Source: Himantopus leucocephalus
Taxonomy: Eukaryota > Chordata > Aves > Charadriiformes > Recurvirostridae
Reading direction: 5' to 3'
Length of the DNA: 64,000 nucleotides
Assembly (NCBI GenBank): GCA_003993805.1
Contig: RSEF01000019.1
Coordinates: forward strand, 6,387,671 to 6,451,670
The translations under genes were made by a program, and so were the position numbers. Positions 8,601-46,259 of this stretch are shown piece by piece (within the stretch, counting starts at the first letter, position 1; each line of letters begins with the position of its first letter). Under the pieces are notes generated by a model. It saw only the letters and a program-made list of their open reading frames with translations. It was not told the origin of the DNA and ran no database searches.

Positions 8601-10784
8601 GGGCAAGGGACTGGAACATCCTCATTGGGGAAGGTGCCGGGGAGGCTGTGATGCAGCCCGGTTCCGCCTGATGCCTCCTGGCCCCACCACGAGTTGCCAG
8701 CTCCTGCGCTCTCCGTACGGGGCAGCTCTACGGGCTTGGCAGCCACAGGATATGCTGGACTCAACCCATCTTCTCCGCACAGGTTTTAAGGACCACGGGG
8801 CCCTTGCAGCTGCCATCCTTGTCCCTCTCCTGCTGATGCTGCTCTGCATCGCCTGCTGTTGCTGCGGAGCCGGCCCAGCAGATGCTAGAGACAGGTATTT
8901 CTTTTTATTTTGCAACCTTCGATGCAAAACCTTGTCTCCCATGTCCCTTGATGTCCTTCTCTGCTGTGCAGGGCGGCTGTGCCAGACGATGATGTGGTGG
9001 CCCGGATGAAGCACCACGTGCGGGGGGTGCTGGCGAACCTCAGCGCTATGATGCCTTGCTTTTCCCTGGGCGGCTACAAACTTCCCAAAGTCACAGGTAA
9101 ATAAGTAGAGCTGCCGACAGCCCTTCCAGAGTGTCACCTCCACCCCACATTCTCTGCATAGTCACCATCTGGGGGGGAGCCTGCAACCCCCCTCACCCCA
9201 CTGCATGGCTCAGGACAGGTGTTGCGCTCCCATCCCAGCCCCGAGCACCCCAGGGTGCCCGAGCTCAGCTGGGTGTCTTCTCCCCAGTTTCCCACCACGA
9301 CACAGAAATCCCGTTCAACCCCAGCTTCATCGAGCCGCCATCAGCTGCGTGGGTTTCAGACAGCTCTTTCTCCTCCTTCGACACCGACAACGAGGGACCC
9401 GAGTACTCCGTCCCTCCCAGAGAAGGTGACGTCCATGCCTGCTCCTCCTCTCCCTGGCTGCCTGCAGCCCTTGTGGGCTGCCCGGGGTCAACCCTGCCCC
9501 GTTACCAACCTTGTGTGTCCCAGGGACGGGTGCTGGGCACAGGCAGCATTTATTTTTATACCCTCATTTTCCTGTCCACAAGGACACACTGGGGCCGTGC
9601 TTGGCCTCATGCGATGGGACGTGCCCGTTGTGGGCAGCCCCATTTCACAACCTCCTCCCAGGGAAACGGTCCCAGGGACAATCCTGTTGCATCAGCCCCT
9701 GTCCCAATGTCCCTGAGTGTGTCCCTGGGCAGGGGGTTAGCTCCGGCAGCCCTAAATCTTGTCCCCTTCTCCTGCAGGCATCCCACTGCTGGCGGGAGCT
9801 GAACTGCAGGATGGGACGTCCCCCCCCAGCGAGGTGCTCCCAGACCCATCTGCCTTTGACTCCGAGGACGTTTCACAGCCCTTTGCCATCCCTCGCACCT
9901 CCAGCATCGCCAAGGCCAAGCGGCCCTCCGTGTCCTTTGCTGAGGGGACGAAATTTGGGGCGGCGGAGACTCCCAGCCCCGGGCGGAAGCCCAAGACCCC
10001 ATGGGGCCCATCCAAGCTGTCCCCACCACCAGGGGACACGGCAGCTGAGCCCCCCACTGAACGACCAGCCAGCGATTGCTATGAGAGCCCTGAGCCCCTC
10101 AGCAAAGGGGAGGAAAGTCACCGGCCATCACCCCGAGCCACCCCGGGAGGACGCCGTCGGGTGGTCTCTGGCACCAGGCACGTGGCCCAGAGAGTGGAGG
10201 CACTTGAAGCGGCTGCAAAATCCAGCAGCTGGGAGGTGAAGGGGAAGGAGCCCAATGTCACCACCATCTACATGATGGTGGGAACGGCTGGGCAGGACCC
10301 CAAGGCAGACGGGGGTGGCGAGGGACCGGTCCAGGCCATGCTCAAGCGGCTGGGTAGCTTGCAGAGGGGCAAGTGGGCTGCAAAGGAGGAGCCCAAGGTG
10401 AGAAGGAGCGTCGAGGCCATCCAGAAACCGCCTCGCCGGGCCCTGGCGCAATGCAGAGACTCGGTGAATAGCTGCAAGCAGAGGGAGAGTGTCCCGGGCG
10501 CTCCTGCTGAGCCATCCCCTGGCAAGAACCAGCATCTGCCTGGGAAGAGACGGTCCTTCCTTCTCGCATCTCCCTCACCGAAAAGCACTGGGGCCCAGGA
10601 TGGGGCTGTCGATGCTGTAGGTGCCACAGAGAAGGGCAAAAGCCCTGAATTAGTCCTCAGCCTTGAAACAAAGGGACAGACTGTCCCAGAGGAAGAGCCG
10701 AAATATGAGAATGTGACCAGTGGCAGTGCTGATTCGACCCCCGGCCCCGCCAAGGAGCCGCCGGCCACCCCTGTGGCCACCTGA
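5572..10784 (+). CDS. SCARF1: SCARF1, scavenger receptor class F member 1 (SREC-I), complete
   Basis: Eleven coding exons join into 872 codons plus TGA; the human protein is about 830 aa. Residues 1-20 (MGSAWPILCFQLWLWVQSSA) are a signal peptide. About residues 30-412 are a Cys-rich ectodomain of tandem EGF-like/laminin-type repeats (recurring C-x-C, GxC, CxPGWWG). The membrane span is about 418-440 (from GALAAAILVPLLLMLLCIAC), followed by a CCCCG juxtamembrane cluster. The tail of about 430 residues is Ser/Pro-rich and contains FNPSFIEPPSAAW, SDSSFSSFD, VTTIYMM and a C-terminal YENV. Family knowledge: an endothelial and phagocyte receptor for modified LDL, heat-shock proteins and apoptotic cells. 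The start is chosen because it precedes the signal peptide, with A at -3 and G at +4. SCARF2 is the alternative, excluded by synteny. Confidence 0.97.
6400..6461 (+). CDS. SCARF1: SCARF1 coding exon 2
   Basis: Acceptor CTCCCGCAG, donor GTGAGT. Encodes VPTGPACCPGWKQEGRECTA, an EMI-like CCPGW segment typical of this receptor group's N-terminus. Confidence 0.93.
6791..6892 (+). CDS. SCARF1: SCARF1 coding exon 3 (first EGF-like repeat)
   Basis: Acceptor CACCGACAG, donor GTGAGT. Encodes LCEGEDACGADEVCVRPGVC and LCKPGFFGADCSS, one complete six-cysteine EGF-like unit. Confidence 0.95.
7007..7532 (+). CDS. SCARF1: SCARF1 coding exon 4 (main EGF-like array)
   Basis: The largest ectodomain exon, about 175 residues. 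It carries four consecutive laminin-type EGF repeats, recognisable by CDPLTGHCRCLPGWWGRRC and similar units at about 43-residue spacing. Acceptor CTTCGCAG, donor GTGAGC. Confidence 0.97.
7955..8173 (+). CDS. SCARF1: SCARF1 coding exon 5 (EGF-like repeats)
   Basis: Acceptor CCATGCAG, donor GTACAC (weaker than its neighbours but in frame). Encodes CQPGWNGTLCKEPCAPGFYG and further Cys-rich units; NGT is a potential N-glycosylation site. Confidence 0.93.
8260..8388 (+). CDS. SCARF1: SCARF1 coding exon 6 (EGF-like repeat)
   Basis: Acceptor CTTGGCAG, donor GTAACG. Encodes CNSSCPAGTFGDGCQLLC and CVAGSCDPVSGACICQAGYW. NSS is a potential N-glycosylation site. Confidence 0.93.
8464..8567 (+). CDS. SCARF1: SCARF1 coding exon 7 (last EGF-like repeat)
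   Basis: Acceptor TCTTCCAG, donor GTAAGA. Encodes CNDTCLEGYFGVNCSSPCQC and ends CHPVRGDCVL. NDT and NCS are potential glycosylation sites. Confidence 0.93.
8783..8894 (+). CDS. SCARF1: SCARF1 coding exon 8 (transmembrane segment)
   Basis: Acceptor CCGCACAG, donor GTATTT. Encodes the short stalk FKDHG and the single hydrophobic span ALAAAILVPLLLMLLCIA, followed by CCCCG, a possible palmitoylation cluster. Confidence 0.95.
8972..9096 (+). CDS. SCARF1: SCARF1 coding exon 9 (juxtamembrane tail)
   Basis: Acceptor CTGTGCAG, donor GTAAAT. Encodes AAVPDDDVVARMKHHVRGVL and the following tail segment. It contains a conserved-looking MKHHVRGVL helix. Confidence 0.92.
9288..9425 (+). CDS. SCARF1: SCARF1 coding exon 10 (cytoplasmic tail)
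   Basis: Acceptor CTCCCCAG, donor GTGACG. Encodes EIPFNPSFIEPPSAAWVSDS and a Ser/acidic run ending in PEYSVPPRE; this block is characteristic of SCARF tails. Confidence 0.94.
9778..10784 (+). CDS. SCARF1: SCARF1 terminal exon (long Ser/Pro-rich tail)
   Basis: Acceptor CTCCTGCAG; stop TGA at 10782-10784. About 335 residues, low complexity and rich in Ser, Pro, Lys and Glu. Recognisable islands are PFAIPRTSSIAKAKRPSVSF, VTTIYMMVG and PKYENVTSG. The tail is known to mediate intracellular signalling and association with SCARF2. Confidence 0.95.
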
Positions 10785-11962
10785 GCCACCATGGCCTGGG
10801 CTGGGGCAGCGGGAGACCAGGAGGCCCCTCCGACCCCAGCGTGGGGGAGCCAAGGTCCCCCTCTGAGCTGTGAACTGGACTTGCATCAAGCCTTCCCATT
10901 CACCCTCTTTCCTCCGTGCCATGTTGCTGGCATGGACCCCCGCTGGCCGGCACACCCGGCACTACGGGTGATGCTGAGAGCCACAGCGGTGGCAGCCCTA
11001 TGGGGTTGCAGTGCTTCAGGGCTGTTTTCTGTCCCCTCCCCCTGCCCTATGTGTCCCATTTTGCATCTGCTGCAGCCTGGAGGGACAGCGGTGCTCTGGA
11101 CACAGTGGTGGCACCTTCTGGTCCCTGTCAGCACTGGGCTCGGGGACACGCGTCCTATGGATAAATGGAAGCAGGGCTGCTGGGGGCTCAGCTGGGAAAC
11201 GCATAGGAAAAAAAAAAAAACAGTTTCACCCCATCAGCTTTCACTTTTCCCTGTCCCAGCTCTGGTAATGCTGCTCGGAGCCTCTTGCTGTAAAGGTGCT
11301 TCTTGCTGGAGGGGATTATTTTGCGGAGCTGGGCTGGGGAGAGATGATGGGCTGTCACAAGCAGCTTCAGCAAAAATTAATTTTAGCTGCTTATCTCGGA
11401 GGGTATCTGGGTCTGCAGGGGTTTATCTGTGTGGCTCCGGCTTTTGTGGCAGGCTGTGGCTGCCTTCGTTTCTATGTACATGCATAGCACATGGAAAGGC
11501 TCGTGGCACGGCACGGGGTTTATCGACGGCCTTTTAAACTCCACACGATACCAAGGTGCAATTGTGCAAGAGCAAACGTGGCAGCTGGGCTGTGACCATC
11601 AACCTGTGCACCCGGCGTTGTGCTGGCCCTGATAAGGAGGAAAGCTACACGGAAAATGGCATTTCCACAGGTGCCCAAAGATCCTGCCATCTTCCACGCC
11701 TCGTTCCTGCTGCAGCAATGCATCGCTACGGGTGGCTAAGATGTAATGAAGGTGCTGCAGCATCACCAGTGCAGCCAAAGGACCTCAGGCTGCCCTCAGG
11801 CAGCGCGGGCAAGACAGGAACAAGGGCTCTGCCGCCTGTGCAAGGCAGACAAGATGCCAAAGAGGATTTGCAGCGTGAACTGGTTTTAGATGTATCTAAG
11901 TGGTAGAAGTTTCTTGTATATTTTTCTGTTATTTCACATGGCATGAAAGCCTCTGAATGAAA

Positions 11963-11968
11963 ATTAAA
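11963..11968 (+). terminator. SCARF1 candidate poly(A) signal ATTAAA (proximal)
   Basis: Common variant hexamer about 1.2 kb after the stop, preceded by a T-rich TGTATATTTTTCTG element of the type bound by cleavage factor I. Confidence 0.5.
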
Positions 11969-12484
11969 AGTTACCAAAGCCCTTTGGGGGCTGGGTTTCC
12001 CAGCCGCCTTCTGAATCAAGCACGTGGTGAGAAATATTCTCCAAAGCGTGGAAACTTGTTGACAGCCTTAGACTTTCAGTTTTGGGGTTTTTTTTTCATT
12101 TTCTGGTTCTGTTGAAGTAATTTTGAACTCTTGCTTACGGAGTTGAGCCCACAGCTGTGCTGGATACCAGAGGGCAGCAGGAATGTGAGTGGGCTGTGAG
12201 CATCCAGAGCACCTACGTTGCAGGCGGCATCTCATGCAGAGCTCCATGGGAATCCTTCTTCTGGTCCGGCACTGCTGCGTTTGGGGTTTAGGGTTCGGGA
12301 TGTTTCAGAAATCAGAGTGGGTTTTGCTTTTTTCCTTTTGGTTTTTGCAGGTGCTTCTCTGCAGCGCAAGGCACCGAAGCCCCACGTGGGTGAGGCTTCC
12401 AGTTTCTCAGACAGCGTGCAGCACTCCTTCCTGCAGTGGTATCACCCACTGCCATGATTATAACATCAAATATTCTGCTATACA

Positions 12485-12490
12485 AATAAA
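12485..12490 (+). terminator. SCARF1 candidate poly(A) signal AATAAA (distal)
   Basis: Canonical hexamer about 1.7 kb after the SCARF1 stop, followed by GATGTGAGCAG. An alternative or additional end of the SCARF1 mRNA. Confidence 0.45.
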
Positions 12491-12500
12491 AATGCTCATC

Positions 12501-14420
12501 CTGGCAAGATGTGAGCAGCAACCTGGCCAGACCTCTGTTCTGCACAGGCTACTTTCTGTTTTGATGCTCTTTTATTACAGCAGCTGGGACAGCCCCACAT
12601 TTTATTTATGAGCAGCCATTTTTCCCTAATCGGTTGGTTATTTTCAGCCTGTGAGCCGAGGCAGCGTTGTGCCAGAAGTGAATGTCACGTGAGCTGGTTC
12701 GCCCTGGGAACGGCATGTAAATAGCTGACAACAACCCGACAGCCCTCCCCGACACTGAAACAAGCACCCAGCTTTGAGAAAACGCTGCTGCCGCTGTGAG
12801 AACCTGTCATGTTCACGGGCTGAGATGCAAGGCAGGATGTTTCCCCTGCTTGAAGATGAAGCATCTTTGCCCTGTCAGGGCGGCGCAAGGAAAACAAGCG
12901 GTGGATTTTCAGCGCGTGGCTGCCCATGCACACGCCTGCAGCGTGGTTGTGCTGGTGTCTTCTTGTCAGGGATGCTTCTGCCCGGCTTCGCTGTGGTTTT
13001 AATTCTGGATGCGGGAGGTCTGCGAGCCAGAGCTGGTGGGTGAGGGAGAGGTTAATGTCTTCCCGTGCTGGATCTCTGACTTTCCAAATCCCACTGCGGT
13101 GGTTTGAAGCCAGTGGGTGGGAAGCGGTTCCCGTGTGCAGGTCNGAGCCAGAGCTGGTGGGTGAGGGAGGGGTTAATGTCTTCCCGTGCTGGATCTCTGA
13201 CTTTCCAAATCCCGCTGCGGTGGTTTGAAGCCAGTGGGTGGGAAGCGGTTCCCGTGTGCAGGTCCTGTCTGTAAGCAAAGAGGCGTCCGTGCTCCCAGCT
13301 GGGGCAGGTCTTGGCCTCCTGAAGGTAGGAACAGAGGCTCCAGCCATCCTCCATGGCCACGGGGGTCTGTCCTCCGTTGCCGCAGCCTTCTCATCTTTCC
13401 CAAACTGTCCAAGCTCTGCCTTTGAAGAGGACCACGTTGTTTACCCCAGTGGCTCCATCCGAGCCTGCTGAGGACCTCCCTGTGCAGCGAGGCAGGAGCT
13501 GTCACCTCCCCTCCAGCCCAAACTCATTCCTGGCCAGTTTCTATAAATGTGTCTTTGTGCCAGTGCTGTTCTTCAGCTTCACTTTATTTTTTTTCTCTCC
13601 ATGATGTTTACTCAGTCTCTGGGTGTATTTATAGATGGCAGTGGATCACCTGATAGCTTCTTTTCTCCTTCTAGGATAGGAAAACTGAGCTCCTCCATGC
13701 TTTCACTATAGCAAAGGGTTCCCGTGTCCCCAAACAGCCTCTGAGCCCTCCTCGTGCTCCTTCCCGCTGCAGTTTGTGTTTCTTGGACACAGTGACCAGG
13801 TCTGGGTGCTGAGGTCTCCTGGGGCCTCGTGCTGTCTCAACCTTCCTCTACCTCTGCTAAAAACACAGCACCGATACAGCCTGGCTTGTATTCTTTGGGA
13901 TTGTTTGTTTGTTTGTTTGCTTTGGCTTAAACCCACTTTCCAGCTGTTGCAACATTTGACCCTTATCCTGCAGCTGAGGAGTTTCCTCTTCCCACCCGCC
14001 ACAGCCTGCCCCTTTCTCGGGGATGCAGCAGTGGGTGCGCTTCCGTCTGTCCGGGCCCTCAGCTTCTGCTGAGCCACTCAGAGATGTTGACCTGCCACAA
14101 GCACTGTTTTCATCTCCTTTGGCTGACAAAAAATCCCTGTTCACAATTTCCAGCGGTATATGACCACCTTCTCCGGCCCAGGACCTCGCTGATGGGTTTA
14201 TGGCAGGACCAGAAATCCCACAGAGGACCGCTCTGAAAAATAATTTAATATAAAAAGAGGGCAGAGCTCTGGTGAGCTCGCATGCAAAGCTGCTCTCGTG
14301 GCTTTCAGTGATTTTAACTTTTATTTCGTCCCTCGGTGGACTGTGCTGGTGGGCCGGGGTGCCTCCAGGGCTGGTTCCCCCCGGCTGTGTGCTGGGTCCC
14401 TGCTCCCAAAACGGCCTTTT
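12501..14420. other. SCARF1-SLC43A2 intergenic region
   Basis: No gene recognised. It contains the duplicated block at 13024-13264 and a (TTTG)n-like run near 13902-13922. Sequence turns CpG-rich toward 14.4 kb. Confidence 0.7.
13024..13264. repeat. 120-bp block present twice around a single N (probable assembly duplication)
   Basis: Positions 13024-13143 and 13145-13264 are the same 120 bases with two visible mismatches (AGAGGTT/AGGGGTT and CCCACTG/CCCGCTG), separated only by the N at 13144. A real tandem repeat is possible. The N at the exact junction points instead to two overlapping contig ends, or two haplotypes, joined without merging. Confidence 0.85.
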
Positions 14421-14844
14421 AACGGGGGATAGCTTCTCTGCTCCCTCCTCGGGCGGGGGAGCGGGAGCGGTGGGCTTCTCAGGACGGATCCGGTGCCCAT
14501 CACCGCAGCGGATGAGAAATAACGCGGGTCCCGTTACCGAAATGCTGGGCTGGGGCTGTACCGGCAAAAGCCGTTCCGTGGCGAGCGCGGTGCGGCTCTC
14601 TCGGGGCCGGCGGAGACCGGCAGCAACCGGCACCGAAAACCGCAGGGAATTTCCCGCTGCAGCTGCTGGACGGCGCCGCGCCGGGAGGTGGAGCGCCCGG
14701 CATCACCAAAGCCCCGTTTTCCTCCCTTTTTTTCCCCTGGAAGGCGGGCAAGTCTCATTGCCGCTCGGGTGTCGCTGTCCCCGCCGGTGTGGGGAGGCGG
14801 CGGGGTGGTGCTTGTGTGTTTCACGGTTCCCGCGGAGGATTCCC

Positions 14845-14877
<33 letters not shown>

Positions 14878-15169
14878 NCGTCCCGGTTTGCCCAGCGCCG
14901 GACCGGGCTCCGGCCACCGAAACAACGGTTGCTGTGTCCGGGTGCGGATGCCCGTCCCGGCCGGGGGACCCCCGCGGCGGGTACCGGGGGAGGGGGTGCG
15001 GGGGGGTACCGGAGGGGCGCGCACCCCGGCACGTGCCCCGGCGGCAGCGGCGGGCGCGCTCATTGGCCGTGGCGGCGGCCAATCATCGGCGGCCCCTGTT
15101 TGCTCGGGAGGACGGATAAAAACCCCGGGGTGGGATCGGCCCCGGCGCGGAGCGGGGGCGCGGCGGAGG
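14420..15169 (+). promoter_or_regulatory. SLC43A2: SLC43A2 CpG island, promoter and non-coding exon 1
   Basis: CpG-dense sequence with an inverted CCAAT box (ATTGG, 15062-15066), a direct CCAAT (15079-15083) and a TATA-like GGATAAAAA (15114-15122). A start about 25-30 bp downstream would give a short non-coding first exon (about 15145-15169) ending at the donor GTGAGC (15170). The next exon (16659) starts in the 5' UTR, 37 bp before the ATG, consistent with this layout. A C homopolymer of about 30 bases with an embedded N (14878) interrupts the island. Confidence 0.65.
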
Positions 15170-15179
15170 GTGAGCACGG

Positions 15180-15292
15180 TGGGGGTGTGCGTGGAGGGAT
15201 GGTGTTCGTGTCTGCGTGGGGCGCAGGAGTGGGTGGGTGCAGGGTGGGGTGAGGTTTGCGTGGGGTGTAAGAGCGGGGTGGGGTTTGCATGG
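15180..15292 (+). repeat. G-rich minisatellite-like sequence beside gap
   Basis: Repeated G-runs (GTGGGGTG, GGGTGGGG, TTTGCGTGGGG, TTTGCATGG) at about 15-25 bp spacing; many GGG/GGGG tracts on the + strand. The array is cut by the N gap, so its length is unknown. Confidence 0.6.
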
Positions 15293-15392
15293 NNNNNNNN
15301 NNNNNNNNNNNNNNNNNNNNNNNNNNNNNNNNNNNNNNNNNNNNNNNNNNNNNNNNNNNNNNNNNNNNNNNNNNNNNNNNNNNNNNNNNNNN
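15293..15392. other. Assembly gap, 100 N
   Basis: Exactly 100 N, the usual placeholder for a gap of unknown size, inside SLC43A2 intron 1 at a G-rich repeat. No coding exon is missing here, because the coding frame is complete without it. Confidence 0.97.
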
Positions 15393-16658
15393 CCACAGAG
15401 AGGGTCTCTGCGCTGAGGGGGGACATGTGGGGCTGGGGAGGGGGCGTGCGGGTGGAGGGATGAGGAAGAGGAAGGTGAAGGAGATGCGGGAAGGGGAGGG
15501 GGCGCGGCTGCAGGCTGGCCTCCTGGAGCTGGGGTCTCTGCACCAGCTTCTGGGGCTGGAGGGCGGCCCTGTCCTCCTGGCAACCCCCACCCCAGAGCAG
15601 CCCAGGGCTGGGGCCTCTGCCCTGTGGGAACCCCTGAGAAGCTGTCTTGGGCTGTGGTGTGTAGCCAGCCCGTTTCCCCATAGTGCCTGACTGGGGCGTG
15701 CTCTGGGCTGGGAAGAGGCTCAGCTTGTCTAAAATGGCCACCTGCCTTATCACCCAGGGTTGGCCCCGGTGCTGCGCACCTCAGGGCTCCCCGGAGCACT
15801 CCCACCTTGGTCAGCTGGGTCTGCCCCCAAATCTGCCGCTCGCTCTGGTGGGCCCCAGGGACTGGGACAGGTGGAGATGGAGACAGTTAATGCGGCCACA
15901 GCATCTGTGGGGCAGCCCGGGGATGCCAGTGTGCGGAGGTGGAGCAGCATGTGCCACGGGCTGTCCTGGCCAGTGCACCTGCCTGTCTGCACAGCCACGA
16001 TGTGGCCCACCTTGTCTCCCAGCTGGGTGGTCCAGCGGTTAGCAAAAAGTGCTCCTTGATGAGCCATCTGTGGCATAAACCACATATATGGGACCTATGG
16101 CACACATAGGACCGGTGCTCACCTTCCAGAGCAGATCTGTGTTCCTGCGTGGGGCAGAGCAGACCTGGTGGGTCACTAAAGCCACTGTTTAGGGCTGTGG
16201 GGCTGCCTTGGTGGCCCCAGCCTCTGCCTGCAAGCAGCCAGGAGACTGGGGTGCTGGCTGAACCCCCCCTGCTCTGACATGTGCTTCCTCACTGCCTTAC
16301 AAATGAGCCACCTGCCCCGTACAGGTGATGGGCGAGTGGGCTCCAGGCAGTTGATATTTGCTGCATTTTCATACCTGTTGCTCGGGAAGTGGAACGGAGT
16401 CCTTGAATGCTCCTCGGTCGCGTGGTGTGTGCACTGGAGGGGCTGCTCCAAGGGCACCTGTGCTCCCCCATCCCTCCAGGTAACTTGGCAAGCTGGTACC
16501 TGCAAAAACAAGTTTTACACCTGAGTGCCTTACATTCGGCGGGCAGGTTTGCTTGCGTTCCAGTAGAGAGCTCTCTTCTTAAACCATGCTTTTTTGCACT
16601 CTTTGAGCAGCATTTGCTGGTACTGTGGACTCACTGGATGTTGTTCTGGTCCCTGCAG

Positions 16659-43460
<26,802 letters not shown>

Positions 43461-45017
43461 ACTGGTGCTTCAAATACAACCTCCCCTGTACAGGTTCCTA
43501 CCACATCCGTGGGTTCTACCTGTGGTGTAAGCCAGGCTTTCTCTCCTGGCTCTGCCAGTCTTTCCTCCTCACTGGAGTGAGGGCTGGACATCATGACTGA
43601 GCTTTCCTCAGATACGGCAGGAGGAGACTTCCCACTCCTTACTCCAGAACATGGGACACTTTTCCTTTTTATAAAGGCCACGCAGATATTGTGTCTTAAA
43701 TTATCCCCTGATCACACTCTCCAGCGGCAGAGTCTCCGCGTAGGAAATTGAGGAGTAAAGGAGGGATGGGGGAAGAGGGAAGAAAGACCATAATTTGAGT
43801 TTGCAAATGTAACCTACTGAAGTCTGTCTTCTCCCCCTCTTCCCCCAACCTTGGCTGACATTGTCTCAGATGCAAGCTGCACTCTCCTCCCTCCCTGGAG
43901 GCTTCATAATGGTCTTTCTGCTTGATGTGGAGCTGGACCCAGTGGTTCTACTGTCTATCCAGACATACCCCAGACTGTTTCTGAGGCAGGGATGGGGATT
44001 TTATCCCTATGTGTATGAGTACAGCTTCAGTGTATTGCTAAATGTTTGCTGCTAGCACTGACAGCTCCCAAACCTTTTAGTACTGCAAATAATACAGACT
44101 GTGAGCAATGGATCTGCCTTCCACACTGAAATGAAGAGCCTAGTGGACTGCTTGGTCCTAGACCAAGCCTTCAAAGGCCTGGAATTATTCTTCTTCCCGG
44201 CCCGCAAACCATCTGTACGTGTTTTTAAACTGTCTGCAGTCCTGGAACCTTTGAGACAGGAATCGGATCTTGTTTACCGATGAAGTGCTTTGAGACTTGT
44301 TGCCTTTTGCCTCTTCTTCCTGCTGACATGATCCTGGGAGGGGAGCAGCAGCATGTATTGAGTAAAGTGGAGAAGCTTCGTGAAGCTGAGATCTGGGGCT
44401 CCAAATACCTTGGTGTTCACGTGTCATCAGCTGACTTTCTGTTGAAAAGAATCAAGAGTGCGGAACACTCCTTTGTGTCTAGTAACTGGACCCTGTGGAC
44501 ATACGGCAGGGTGCTGTGGTGATGTAATTCTTCCTCTAGCCATAGCTTATTTACATTGTTCTGATCATAGCCCCCAAGCTGCTGAACACCAGGTTACTGT
44601 GACTGACCAAAAAGCTGCCGGTTTGGCTGTACTAAGAGCCTTCTACGATGCTGATGCTCTGTCTGGACAGAGTACGTGCTGATTGATTGTATGGTGAAGC
44701 TGATTTACAGAGCAATACATGTGGGTAAAGGTGCCCCAGGCCTGTTCACCACAGAGGGAATACAAAGGGAATTCTTAACCTGCTTGTTTTTAATAGAGGT
44801 TTTACTAAGTCTTGTCTAAAGTAGACTTTTCTGCCCTTAGCATTCTTGTTAAGGTCGGTAGCTCAGCCTCTGTAGCCTTGTGACTAGTGCTAACCAGGGC
44901 ATGATTTGGACCTGCTGGGAGCAGGACTGTGCAGTGTTGAGGATGAACGTCACCAGCGGGCGTGCAGCAGCATATGTGCTGGGCTGAGCTAGTGGCTGCG
45001 GGAAGGTTGGGGGCAGA

Positions 45018-45023
45018 AATAAA
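45018..45023 (+). terminator. SLC43A2 candidate poly(A) signal AATAAA (proximal)
   Basis: Canonical hexamer about 1.56 kb after the stop, followed within 30 bp by GCGGTGGTGCTTTCTG, a good GU-rich downstream element. Confidence 0.6.
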
Positions 45024-45561
45024 ACTGTTATGAAAATGTAGCGGTGGTGCTTTCTGAACTGCCAATTACTGCAAAGCCTGGTTGGGGGTAAGTCATTCAA
45101 CTTCTTTATGTCTGGTCAGAAAAGTAATCACTGACTCAATCACTGCCCTGTTAGGTCTAAGGTGGGGACTAGAAACAGGGCACTCAGACCTTCCTTTGAG
45201 AAATTACCTGGAAACTGGGTGTTAACTCCTTTACTGATGGTTTGAAGCATGCAGATACTCAGCCTAGCCAGGCCTTCACTTTCCCTAAATAGCAAGCTTG
45301 GTGACCTCTTGCACAGAGCCTCGGCAGGACGGCTGGAAGCTCTGCGGAGTCCCTCGCTGGTGGCCTTGCCAGCACAGGATGACAAGGCAGCTTCGTGGGA
45401 CAGCAGCGCCATCTCGAGTCACTGCCCCAGCCAGCCTCCTGCGGGCAGTTCAGATGCCACTCCACTCCATGGTACCTTTTAGTCTTCAGTCACTTGTTCC
45501 GAAAAGACTTGCCACTTGAGTATTTTACACATCCGTGGAAAATTTTTAATGTGTTGCCTTT

Positions 45562-45567
45562 ATTAAA
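45562..45567 (+). terminator. SLC43A2 candidate poly(A) signal ATTAAA
   Basis: Variant hexamer followed directly by TGTGTTTGTTCC, a U/GU-rich element; a plausible alternative 3' end. Confidence 0.45.
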
Positions 45568-46259
45568 TGTGTTTGTTCCAAGACAGCCTTATTGCCTGCT
45601 GTTGACACTTTACTTTTCTAGAACTTGTCTTTTGTTGTCCTCTAGCTTTGGTGATGATTTAGCAACCTTTCCAGCCTTTCTTTTGTGTTGAGCAATAATT
45701 AAGGAGGGAGAGTTTTGATTTGTTTTTCTGCTCACCTGGCATCGTCTCAAGAACACATTGAGACCCACCAGCAGTAGTACAGCTTGCCTACACTTCCAGA
45801 GGGCTTTCTGCAGATTTCTGCATTTCGTATTACTATTAAATATCTTGAGAAGATTCCTCCTCTTGCTCAGAGATATTTGTGACATGACCATGACAGATTA
45901 AGTATTTATTTTTCTTTAAGTAAGAGCTCAGACAGGTGAGTGTCCGAGCCACAGTCCTCAGACTCAGTGTCTTAAAGTAGAGACAGCTGTTGGAGGGTGT
46001 TGGTGTGCTAACTCAGCATTACTTCCACCTCACCTACCTGCCTACTGCAGTTCCTGCCCTTTATTAGGAGTATCCTCTAACCCAGTTTCATCTGATAAAA
46101 TGGTGGATATCTGTGCTTAGTGTCTCTGCTGATGTGCCATGGTGTTGAGAAGCTGCTGGTCAGCTGTAAGGAATAGAGCTCATGCCTTTGAGTCACAGTT
46201 TCAGGCTGTGTTTGCAGCTCGAGAGTAAAGTGTGCCTTTGGCTTGCAATCACAAGGGCT

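Larger units (their letters stand above)
5667..9777 (+). other. SCARF1 introns
   Basis: Ten GT-AG introns of 733, 329, 114, 422, 86, 75, 215, 77, 191 and 352 bp. They are compact and GC-rich; no repeat, RNA gene or extra exon was recognised. Confidence 0.8.
10785..12500 (+). other. SCARF1: SCARF1 3' UTR with two candidate poly(A) sites
   Basis: Non-coding sequence after the SCARF1 stop. Signals are ATTAAA at 11963-11968, with an upstream TGTA element near 11914, and AATAAA at 12485-12490. No coding potential matching a known family was seen. Confidence 0.6.
15170..16658 (+). other. SLC43A2 intron 1
   Basis: The first 130 bp are an imperfect G-rich tandem array built on GGGGTG and TTTGCGTGGGG, running into the 100-N gap at 15293-15392. 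The remainder is GC-rich unique sequence without a recognisable gene. The acceptor GTCCCTGCAG ends at 16658. Confidence 0.6.
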
